The notes below the pieces were generated by a model. The model saw only the letters and a program-made list of their open reading frames with translations. It ran no database searches and was not told where the DNA came from. The position numbers were made by a program, and so were the translations under genes. Shown here piece after piece: positions 1-7,255 of a DNA stretch of 18,818 nt (within the stretch, counting starts at the first letter, position 1; the number at the start of each line of letters is the position of its first letter). Source of the DNA: CAZCAC01 sp964496575 (GTDB lineage: Bacteria > Planctomycetota > UBA1135 > GCA-002686595); NCBI GenBank assembly GCA_964496575.1, contig CAZCAC010000150.1:1-18818 (forward strand). The letters run 5' to 3'.

Positions 1-108
1 TCGATCCATCGGGGGGCGCGGTCAGGGGATTCCGGGGGTGGGGCGAGCCGGCAGAATACTCGGGGTCCGGGAGAGCGACAAGGCGGTGGGCTCCCCCGGC
101 CCGCCTCG

Positions 109-2574
109 TCAGCGCCGGAGGAGCACCTCGAAGTCGCTGTACCCTGCGCCCAGCAGCTCGAGCTCGCTCCGCCAGGTGCGGAACCCGATGCCGGAGACGT
201 CGATCTGCCAGTAGCCGGGGTCCAGCCCGCGCAGCTCGAAGCGGCCGTCGCCATCCTGGAACCGCTCGAGCACGAACCGAGCGGAAGGGCCGCTCTCCGC
301 GTCGACGTGGCGCACGGCTCGCACCGCGAAGAAGGGCGGCGCGAGTCCACTCTCGGCGTCGGTGACGATGCCTCCGATGGTGGTGCTCAGCTCGAAACCG
401 GCTCCGGCTCGCAGCTCGATCTCCTCGTCGCCCGCCTCGGCGAAGGCGAAGGCGATTCGCCCGGCGTCGCCCGGGTCCCGGGCCAGCACGCGGAAGCGCC
501 CCGGATAGAGCCCCTCGAAGCGGAACCTTCCCGCCGGGTCCGTCATCGCGCCGGCGCGGCCGAGGGTCTCCTCCCAGGTGACGCCCCTCGACTCGGGGTA
601 GCGGGTCGAGGCCCAGAGACGCTCGCCACGGATCTCGATGCGAGCCCGCGGGATCGGCTCGCCGTGTGCGTCGCGGAGCACTCCAGCGAGGGGCAGCCCG
701 GGAGCGAGCGCGACCTCCAGACGCTGCTCCGGCGCGGCCGAGAGGTCGACGGCCTCCACGTGCAGCGACCGTCCCTCCCCGGCGAAGTCGACCAGGGCGC
801 CCGCGCAGGGGCTCAGGCCGACGAAGGCGAAGCGCCCCTCCGCGCCACTGAGCACGGCGTCGCGCCGCTCGCGGCACGCGATCCGGACCCGGATCCCCTC
901 GAGAGCGACGCCCTCGAGGTCGACCACGCGGCCGGTGAGCCGGACCTCGGGACCCAGCGTGATCTGGAGCTCCTCCTGCTGCGCATCGACCTCGCCGCGC
1001 CAGCTCGGGTGCTCGGGGTGCTCGCCGCTCAGGCGATGGTCGCGCTGCGGCAATGACAGCTGGAACTCCCCCGCCGCGCCGGAGCGGGTGAGCAGCTCGG
1101 TCGGGCGGAGCTCGGGGGCGATCGCCTGCTTCCGGTCCGCGCGGGCGAGCTCCTTCTTGTCGAAGGATCTCTTCGGCCGGGCGACCAGCTCCACCCCGGC
1201 GACCGGCCGGCCGGAAGCGTCGAGGACCCGGCCCCGGAGCTCGCGCGCCGGACGCAGCACGAGGCGCGGGCCTCGCGGTGTACCGCTCTTCTCCGGCCGA
1301 CCGCTGAACAGGGGATCTGAGACCAGCCCGGGAGCCCAGGCGCCCAGCACGAGGTTCGTGCGGCGCCCCCACTGATCGTGAACGTCGTCGAGTCGAAAGG
1401 AGCCGTCCGCGTCGCTGGTGGCCCGGAGGTGGGGCTGCTCGAGGTCGAGCTCGCCCTTGCTCCTCGCCCGCCAGAGGAGGACCTCGGCGCGACCGATGGG
1501 TCGATCCTCGGCGTCGACCACCACGCCCTCGACGGTGCCGCCCCGGCGGGGCACCTCGATCAGGTGTTCGCCGCCCGTCTCGAGGCGGACCCGGTGCTCG
1601 CGGGTCGACTCGGTGGCCTCGAGGTCGAGGGTCACGCCGAGCGCGTGCTCTACCGCGGGCCACGGCAACTCGACTCGTCCCGACGAGTCCGTGGTGAAGG
1701 CGCCTTCCTCACTCGGGGGAAACAGCCGCCGGCGGCCCTCGAGCCCGACGAGGAGCTCTCCGTCGCCGGCGCGCTGGAAGGTCAGGACGAGGCGATCCTC
1801 GGCGCGGGCGACGGACTGCCTGGATCCGCCCTGCTCCGCGGCCTCGCTCCACGCCGCGCCGGTGGCGCGCTCGGTCGTCGTCGAGGAGTCGGCGAGGGCC
1901 GTCGGCCCGCCGTTCCGGGAAGAGTCGGACTCCGCTTCTGGACCGGCGTGGGCCCAGGCCCAGAGACCCGCCCCCGATCCCAGCACGAGGGCCGCGGTCG
2001 CCGCGACGAGGGGTGCGGGGAGCTTGCCGCTCCCGACCAGCGCGGCCATCGCCCCCAGCCAGGCTTCGCGTCCGCCGGGTTGCTCGCGGTCGAGCGTCTC
2101 TCGCAGCCGGGCCAGGCCGCGCCGCAGCCGTGACTCGACCGTCCGGACCGGCAGGTCGAGGCGCGCGGCGATGGCGCGCGGCGGCAGATCCTCATAGAAG
2201 CGCAGGAGCACCACGTCCCGGGATCCCTCGGGAAGCTCGCGCACGGCGCGGGCGAGGCGCTCGCTGAGCTCGGCCCGGGCGAGGAGCTCGTCGGTCGAGG
2301 GCCGCCCCTCGCCCCGCGCCACCGAACGCTCGCGCCCCTTGCGCCGCGCCGCTCCCCGTCGCTCCTGGCGCAACAGGTTGCGCACTCCCCGCCGGATCCA
2401 GCCGCGCAGGTGCGTGACCCCCGGCGGAATCTTGCCGTGCAGCGAGAGCCAGCTCTCCTGGCAGAGGTCGTCGGCGTCGTGGGGATCGTTCACCAGGGCC
2501 CGGGCCAGGCGGCGGATCCAGATCCGTTCGGCGAGCAGAGCGTCGCTCGCGGTCGAGGGGTGATCGGTATTCAT
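109..2574 (-). CDS. ECF-type sigma-70 factor with C-terminal membrane anchor and carboxypeptidase-regulatory-like tail
   Basis: The 821-residue product has two parts. Residues 1-160 are an ECF sigma factor: region 2 at about 14-80 with the core-binding motif DADDLCQESW (33-42) and a basic GWIRRGVRNLLRQERR helix, and region 4 at about 104-160 with the helix-turn-helix around IAARLDLPVRTVESRLRRGL. This part should direct RNA polymerase to target promoters. A hydrophobic segment at about 187-209 can span the membrane. The remaining ~600 residues hold about five beta-sandwich modules of carboxypeptidase-regulatory-like type (starting near 346, 446, 546, 629 and 733), each with the pattern GxVxDxxGxPxxGAxV followed by an aromatic DGxFxLxGLxPG turn. 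An ordinary ECF factor is about 160-200 residues. The ATG at 2574 was chosen because the ORF further upstream runs into the neighbouring gene and is not sigma-like; no clear Shine-Dalgarno is seen, only GGAGGG 32 bases upstream. It is probably co-transcribed with the secreted protein at 2658. No separate anti-sigma gene is visible. Confidence 0.9.
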   Translation of the reverse strand: MNTDHPSTASDALLAERIWIRRLARALVNDPHDADDLCQESWLSLHGKIPPGVTHLRGWIRRGVRNLLRQERRGAARRKGRERSVARGEGRPSTDELLARAELSERLARAVRELPEGSRDVVLLRFYEDLPPRAIAARLDLPVRTVESRLRRGLARLRETLDREQPGGREAWLGAMAALVGSGKLPAPLVAATAALVLGSGAGLWAWAHAGPEAESDSSRNGGPTALADSSTTTERATGAAWSEAAEQGGSRQSVARAEDRLVLTFQRAGDGELLVGLEGRRRLFPPSEEGAFTTDSSGRVELPWPAVEHALGVTLDLEATESTREHRVRLETGGEHLIEVPRRGGTVEGVVVDAEDRPIGRAEVLLWRARSKGELDLEQPHLRATSDADGSFRLDDVHDQWGRRTNLVLGAWAPGLVSDPLFSGRPEKSGTPRGPRLVLRPARELRGRVLDASGRPVAGVELVARPKRSFDKKELARADRKQAIAPELRPTELLTRSGAAGEFQLSLPQRDHRLSGEHPEHPSWRGEVDAQQEELQITLGPEVRLTGRVVDLEGVALEGIRVRIACRERRDAVLSGAEGRFAFVGLSPCAGALVDFAGEGRSLHVEAVDLSAAPEQRLEVALAPGLPLAGVLRDAHGEPIPRARIEIRGERLWASTRYPESRGVTWEETLGRAGAMTDPAGRFRFEGLYPGRFRVLARDPGDAGRIAFAFAEAGDEEIELRAGAGFELSTTIGGIVTDAESGLAPPFFAVRAVRHVDAESGPSARFVLERFQDGDGRFELRGLDPGYWQIDVSGIGFRTWRSELELLGAGYSDFEVLLRR

Positions 2575-2657
2575 GGCACGACCGAGATGCCGCCGGGCGG
2601 GGAATCCCTCCGGCGAGCCCTTGATTCCGGGCGGGGGCTCGCGCGCGACACTCCGGC

Positions 2658-4727
2658 CTACTCCTCGATCTCGAGCTTCACCACCTCGTCGGCGGCGACC
2701 TCGACCCGGTGCTCGGCGACGAGCTCGCCCTCCAGGTCCTGGATGCGCACCACGAGCTCCCCGGCCGGAACGAGCTCGGCCCAGCGGACACCTCGGTGGA
2801 GGGAGTGGAAGAACGGTGCGCTCACCGTGGCCTCGCCCCGGAGGATCACGGGATGGAGGCGTTCGCGAGTTCCGTGGTACTCGAGCCGCAGGACTCCACC
2901 CCGTCGCAGGTCGACGTGGAATGGCTCCGGCGGCTCGCCCGCCCGGACCTCGATCCCCTCGGCCACCCCGATGCGTCCGTGTGCGGTCCTCACCACGAGG
3001 TCGTAGACCCCGGGTCTCAGACCTCCGACCCCGATGCTCCCGTCCGACCAGTCTCTGGAGCTCGAGGACACTCCCCCTGCCCGGCTGTAGGTGTAGACGC
3101 CTCCGCAATGTTCGCCCACGGGAGGCCCCACCGTGCCGCGGACGGCGGCTCGCTCCTCCAGGCGGATGATCGTTTCCTGGTCGACGAAGTCTACGAGAGC
3201 GGTCCCCTCCTGATCCGGATCGGACGAGTTGGCGAACAGCTTGAACCGCCCTTCCGGAAGTGAGCCCAGGACGAAGTGCCCGTATTCGTCGGCGTCGACG
3301 GAGATCGACCCCGATCCCGGTTCCATGATCGCCTGGACGCGCGCGCCGGCGGCCGGCGAGCCATCGGCCAGGAGGACGCGTCCCTCCATCGCTCGCCCGC
3401 GGGGTATCCGCAGCGACAGGTCATCGACGTCCTCACCGAGCTCGACGATCGGCGCCGCGAGGCTGAGCTCCTGTTCGGCCCGGGGGACCCGGGCGGAGTC
3501 GGGAGCGAGGCCGATCCACCACGCTCCCTCCGGGAGCTCCTCGAGCTCGAAGGCGCTGTCCTCGTCGCTGCGGATCACGGCGTAGGGTCGATCGGTAGTG
3601 CGCAACAAGCGTGGCCCTTCTGCTCCGACGTGGGCCCGGACGACCCAGAGCTTCCGTCTCCCCAGGGGATTCCCGCGCCAGTCGCACAGCGTCCCGCGCA
3701 GGTGGCAGCGTCGGGGAAGGACCCACTCCACCTCGCGTACTTCCCCCGGTGACAGCACCAGCGCCGGGATCCTGGCGAGCGCCACGTCGGGTCCCCAGCT
3801 CCAGGAGGGCTCCCACTCAGTCGGCAACCGCGTTCGGATCGTCGCCTGGATCGCACTCTCCGGCGGGAGTCCCCCGAAGCGAACCCGACCGGCCCGATCG
3901 GTCCTGGCCTTCCATTCCGTGCTGGCCAGGAACATGCTGCTGAGGGTCCAGGGTGGATGGGCATTCGTCGTGCTCCCCTCCAGCTCGACCCACAGATTCG
4001 CCACGGGTGCCCTCTCCGCGTCGAGGACTCGTCCCTCGATCACGGCCTCCTCCTCCAGGCGCACGACAAAGGGATCTTCCTCGGATTCGTACCCCTCCAG
4101 GATCTGGGCCCACGCCGGGCCGAACCCGGCCGCTTCGATCGTCGCGCTCGGATGACGGGCCGACCGCACGCCCAGCTCGAAGCAGCCCTGGTCATCGGTG
4201 ACCACGATCTTCTCCCCGTAGTAGTAACTGACCCTGGCGCCGGCGACCGGTGTTCCGTTCTCGGCGGAGACGACCCGGCCGTGGAAGAGGAGATCCGGGG
4301 CCAGCGGCAGCGACAGGGTGAGCACCCGGTGCTCGCCGGGAGAGAGCGCGGGCACCTCGAGCTCTTCCGGGTAGGTCGGCGGATCTCGGGGGACACCCGC
4401 AGCCAGGCGCAGCTCCATGTCGGCGGGCACGCGCACGGTGAGACGTCCTCCTTCGCCGGTCCGCAGTGGACCGGGATGGGGCAGCATGCTGCCGAACTCG
4501 ATGAAGGGCAGGCCGGCGAGCTCGCAGAAGGTCCGGTACGCGCACGCCTCGTGCCGGGCCGGGCGAAGCCAGAATTCCGAGCCGGCGAGCGGCGCGCCGG
4601 TGGGGCGGTCCTTCCGGACGATCTCGAGTCGAGCCTCCTGGGGCTCCTCGGGCTCCTGGACTCCCTGACCGAACGCCGGAGCACCGGCGAGCCCGAGCAA
4701 CAAACAGAGAGCTCCTCTTGTCCACAT
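2658..4727 (-). CDS. Secreted protein of tandem carboxypeptidase-regulatory-like (Ig-fold) modules
   Basis: The 689-residue product starts with a signal peptide (hydrophobic ALCLLLGLAGAPAFG, probable cleavage after AFG at about residue 20). It is otherwise built of beta-sandwich modules of the CarboxypepD_reg/transthyretin-like type. Clear module starts are near residues 149 (FHGRVVSAENGTPVAGARV), 231 (IEGRVLDAERAPVANLWV), 343 (LRGTLCDWRGNPLGRRKLWV), 447 (MEGRVLLADGSPAAGARV) and 528. Each later turns with a DxxGxFxLGxLPEG-like motif. No catalytic residues are recognised, so it is likely a structural or binding protein in the periplasm or outside the cell. The ATG is supported by a Shine-Dalgarno GGAGG at 4734-4738, six bases away. 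The same modules form the tail of the downstream sigma factor, 83 bases on, suggesting a functional pair; that is inference. Ligand and exact function are unknown. Confidence 0.85.
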   Translation of the reverse strand: MWTRGALCLLLGLAGAPAFGQGVQEPEEPQEARLEIVRKDRPTGAPLAGSEFWLRPARHEACAYRTFCELAGLPFIEFGSMLPHPGPLRTGEGGRLTVRVPADMELRLAAGVPRDPPTYPEELEVPALSPGEHRVLTLSLPLAPDLLFHGRVVSAENGTPVAGARVSYYYGEKIVVTDDQGCFELGVRSARHPSATIEAAGFGPAWAQILEGYESEEDPFVVRLEEEAVIEGRVLDAERAPVANLWVELEGSTTNAHPPWTLSSMFLASTEWKARTDRAGRVRFGGLPPESAIQATIRTRLPTEWEPSWSWGPDVALARIPALVLSPGEVREVEWVLPRRCHLRGTLCDWRGNPLGRRKLWVVRAHVGAEGPRLLRTTDRPYAVIRSDEDSAFELEELPEGAWWIGLAPDSARVPRAEQELSLAAPIVELGEDVDDLSLRIPRGRAMEGRVLLADGSPAAGARVQAIMEPGSGSISVDADEYGHFVLGSLPEGRFKLFANSSDPDQEGTALVDFVDQETIIRLEERAAVRGTVGPPVGEHCGGVYTYSRAGGVSSSSRDWSDGSIGVGGLRPGVYDLVVRTAHGRIGVAEGIEVRAGEPPEPFHVDLRRGGVLRLEYHGTRERLHPVILRGEATVSAPFFHSLHRGVRWAELVPAGELVVRIQDLEGELVAEHRVEVAADEVVKLEIEE

Positions 4728-4733
4728 CCGGAA

Positions 4734-4738
4734 CCTCC
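4734..4738 (-). promoter_or_regulatory. Ribosome binding site of the secreted module protein
   Basis: GGAGG on the minus strand lies six bases before the ATG at 4727. It is the clearest Shine-Dalgarno in the window and fixes this start. Confidence 0.75.
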
Positions 4739-4763
4739 ATGGGAATCAGCCAGGATGCAGAAG

Positions 4764-4789
4764 ACTCTACGCGCGCTCCGGTCGACCGG
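4764..4789 (-). promoter_or_regulatory. Possible promoter/operator: 12-base palindrome next to a weak -10 box
   Basis: A perfect palindrome, CCGGTCGACCGG, lies at 4778-4789, and a -10-like TAGAGT lies at 4764-4769 on the minus strand, in the 97-base gap upstream of the secreted module protein. The palindrome would fall in the -10/-35 spacer, a common operator position. No matching -35 box was found, and such a palindrome can arise by chance at this GC content. Confidence 0.22.
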
Positions 4790-4824
4790 CTACCGACTCG
4801 GCGGAATGGCGCTGCCAGGACCGA

Positions 4825-7119
4825 TCACTCGGCGAGGCGGTAGGGCCGCCCGGCGCGATAGCCGGCCAGCGCCTGCGGCAGCCGCACCGCCAGCGCCTCC
4901 TGTCCCGCGCCGCGCGCGACGGCCAGCGCCCGCTCGGCGGTGGCCACTGCCTGGTCGAAGCGACCGACCTCGGCCTGCGCCGCGGCCAGCACCTCGAGCA
5001 CGTCCCAGCGACGCCCCTGGAAGGCGCGGTCCACCCCCTCGGCGAGCCGCAGCGCCTGCGCTCCGTCGCGGTGGCGCGAATCGGGGCAGGTCGCCAGCAG
5101 CCAGGCGAGCTCCATGGCCGGCCCCGGCTTCGTCGGGTCGAGCAGGAGGATCTCCTTCAGCTGGCCCTGCGCCTCCCCGTACCGCCGCAGCGCGATCAGC
5201 GCGCCGGCGAACGCCCGCCTGGTGGCGACGTCACGCGGCGCGATCTCGAGCGCCCGCCTGAAGCTCCGGGCTGCGTCGGCGAGCCTCCCCGCCCCGGTCT
5301 GCGCCAGCGCGAGGCTGCGCAGCCCCTGCACCTCGAACGGCTGCACCGCGACCAGGCGCTCGTACCAGCCGATCGCGACGTCGAAGCGCCCGCGCTGGGC
5401 CGCGATGGTGCCGAGGTTGTTCAACGCGCGGGCGTGATCGGGCTGGTAGTCGACCGCCTTCTCGAAGTGCGGGACCGCCGCGGCGTCATCCCCCTTCAGC
5501 ACCCTCGAGTGCCCCAGGCTGTAGTGCGCCGCCGCGAAGCGGGGGTTCTCCTCCAGCGCCCTCTCGAACTCCTCGATCGCCCGGTCCACCTCGGCACCGC
5601 GGTTGAACGCCCGCCCGCGATCCATGTGCCACTTGACCACGTTGGGTGAGTCGAGGTGGAGGGCCGCGAAGCTCGTGAAGCAGGACGCGATCAGGAGGAC
5701 GGCGATGTACGCCACCCCGATCACTCTCCCGAAGCGGGTGACGCTCGACTCGAACCACAGAACCGCGCCGTACCCGGCGGGCAAGGCGAGGAAGGGAACG
5801 AGCGGTAGCCGATAGCGGGACGCGACGAAGAAGGGGAGCACCGACAGGAACCAGCCGGCGACGACGAGCAGGAGCAGCCCCACCTCCGCGGCACACTCGG
5901 GCGGGGCTCGGCGCCCCCGCTCGGTGCGGCCGGCCGCGCGGCAGCGAAGCCACCAGACGAGCAGTCCGATCCCGCCGAGCATGATCAGGACCGAGAAACC
6001 GGCGGGCAGGACGCACAGCACCGGAGCGTTCACGATCTCCAGCGCGACGACCTTGTTGTGAGAGATCTCCGTCGCACGCCAGAAGTGACGGGCCTTGCGC
6101 GCGGTCAACCTGGTGAAGTCGACGGGGTTGTCGGTGATCCAGTCGAGCGCCTCGCCGGTGAAGTACCGCGAGACCTCGGAGTGCGAGAGCTCTCGCCCGA
6201 GCTTCCGCTCGAGCGCGTCGACCAGCGCCGGGTAGTCGTAGCAGGTCTCGAACCTGCCCAGCCCCGGCACCTCCTGGGCGACGAACGGCGTGGCCCGCGC
6301 GTTGTTGCCGATCAGGAGGTTGATGCCCAGGTTGGACGAGATCGGCACGAAGTCGCCCGCGACGACGGCGTTGCGCAGCGTCGCCGGCGAGATGGCCACG
6401 GCCGCGGCGAGGAGCATGGTGCCGACGACCCCGCGTAGGCGCCGCCCGGGCAGCTCGCCGCGAGTCCGCCACCACAGCCAGAGGGGAACGAGCGCGGCGA
6501 AGACGAGCACGTTCGAGCGCACCAGCGCCGCCAGGCCGAGCAGCACCCCGCAGAGCAGCGCTCCCTTGATCGACGGAGCGCGCCGCAGGGCGAGCACCGC
6601 GAGGAAGAAGCCCAGGAGCAGCGGCATCAGCAAGGTCTCGGCGTGCAGCTCCCCCTCGAAGTAGATCACCGGCGAGGCAGTCGCCATCAGCGCCGCCGCC
6701 GCCACCGCGGCCACGTGTCCGAACATGCGCCGCCCCGCCGCGTAGCAGAGCGCCACGCTCGCGAGCCCCAGGAGGATCTGGACGATCCGCGGCGCGAGGT
6801 ACCCGTCCCCGAACACCGCGTAGATCCCCGCCAGGAAGTAGGGGTAGCCCGGAGGCCGCAGGTAGGGGCTGCTCTCGATCTCCGGGTCGGCGACGTGCGT
6901 CGGTCGCTCCGCCTCGGGGAAGGCGATCGAGCGCGCCCAGTAGTCGTGGAAGCCCGCGTCGACCGCCGGGTACTCGAAGTCGGGAGCCGCGCTGAAGTGG
7001 ACGAGGTAGGCGCCTCGCAGCACCGCCGCCACCAGGAGGACGATCAAGAGCGCGATCCCCTCCCGCGAGCGGAGCCACCTCCCCCACCGCCGGAGTGTGC
7101 TGCTGAGGAGATGCGCCAT
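4825..7119 (-). CDS. GT-C family (PMT/ArnT-like) membrane glycosyltransferase fused to C-terminal TPR repeats
   Basis: The 764-residue product has an N-terminal polytopic half (about residues 20-490, roughly 10-12 hydrophobic segments). It carries features of dolichyl-phosphate-mannose/ArnT-like transferases (PMT_2 type): an acidic first outside loop (AVDAGFHDYWARSIA, about 52-66, with candidate catalytic Asp54), the PPGYPYFLAGIYAVFG segment (89-104), INLLIGNN (about 266-273) and SRYRLPLVPFLALPAGYG (434-451). Such enzymes move a sugar from a lipid-phosphate carrier to an acceptor on the outer face of the inner membrane. Residues about 510-764 form six or seven TPR repeats, with typical AIEEFERALEENP and ALNNLG patterns, which likely bind a partner protein. 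The ATG at 7119 is preferred over the TTG at 7200, because that TTG lies in a promoter -35 box; no strong Shine-Dalgarno is visible at 7119. It is divergent from the lipoprotein gene at 7256. The sugar donor and acceptor cannot be told. Confidence 0.85.
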   Translation of the reverse strand: MAHLLSSTLRRWGRWLRSREGIALLIVLLVAAVLRGAYLVHFSAAPDFEYPAVDAGFHDYWARSIAFPEAERPTHVADPEIESSPYLRPPGYPYFLAGIYAVFGDGYLAPRIVQILLGLASVALCYAAGRRMFGHVAAVAAAALMATASPVIYFEGELHAETLLMPLLLGFFLAVLALRRAPSIKGALLCGVLLGLAALVRSNVLVFAALVPLWLWWRTRGELPGRRLRGVVGTMLLAAAVAISPATLRNAVVAGDFVPISSNLGINLLIGNNARATPFVAQEVPGLGRFETCYDYPALVDALERKLGRELSHSEVSRYFTGEALDWITDNPVDFTRLTARKARHFWRATEISHNKVVALEIVNAPVLCVLPAGFSVLIMLGGIGLLVWWLRCRAAGRTERGRRAPPECAAEVGLLLLVVAGWFLSVLPFFVASRYRLPLVPFLALPAGYGAVLWFESSVTRFGRVIGVAYIAVLLIASCFTSFAALHLDSPNVVKWHMDRGRAFNRGAEVDRAIEEFERALEENPRFAAAHYSLGHSRVLKGDDAAAVPHFEKAVDYQPDHARALNNLGTIAAQRGRFDVAIGWYERLVAVQPFEVQGLRSLALAQTGAGRLADAARSFRRALEIAPRDVATRRAFAGALIALRRYGEAQGQLKEILLLDPTKPGPAMELAWLLATCPDSRHRDGAQALRLAEGVDRAFQGRRWDVLEVLAAAQAEVGRFDQAVATAERALAVARGAGQEALAVRLPQALAGYRAGRPYRLAE

Positions 7120-7171
7120 GGGGGAATCAGGATCTCGAGCTCCCTCGCCCGCCACGGCGCGGAGGAGCGCA

Positions 7172-7200
7172 GTTATAGGCGGTGGCACCGGATCGCTCAA
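7172..7200 (-). promoter_or_regulatory. Sigma-70-like promoter of the glycosyltransferase gene
   Basis: On the minus strand TTGAGC (7195-7200) and TATAAC (7172-7177) are separated by exactly 17 bases, matching TTGACA/TATAAT at 4 and 5 of 6 positions. This is striking in such GC-rich DNA. Transcription would start near 7165, giving a leader of about 45 bases before the ATG at 7119. It probably serves the glycosyltransferase and perhaps the two genes after it. Confidence 0.6.
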
Positions 7201-7244
7201 TGCTTCCGCCGCGAGCGCCCTGCCCTCGCCGGAGCTCCGTCGCT

Positions 7245-7248
7245 AGGA
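7245..7248 (+). promoter_or_regulatory. Ribosome binding site of the sulfatase-superfamily lipoprotein
   Basis: AGGA stands seven bases before the ATG at 7256, which begins a well-formed lipoprotein signal peptide. It supports that start. Confidence 0.5.
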
Positions 7249-7255
7249 TGCGCCC

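Noticed and set aside
80..108. GC-rich imperfect hairpin after the sigma-factor stop as a terminator
   Set aside because: Only about five consecutive pairs form, the loop is long, and no T-run follows on the minus strand.
2575..3108. N-terminal extension of the sigma-factor frame to 999 residues
   Set aside because: It overlaps the well-supported secreted protein gene in another frame and translates to Arg/Gly/Pro-rich sequence with no sigma-like content; the sigma domain begins just after the ATG at 2574.
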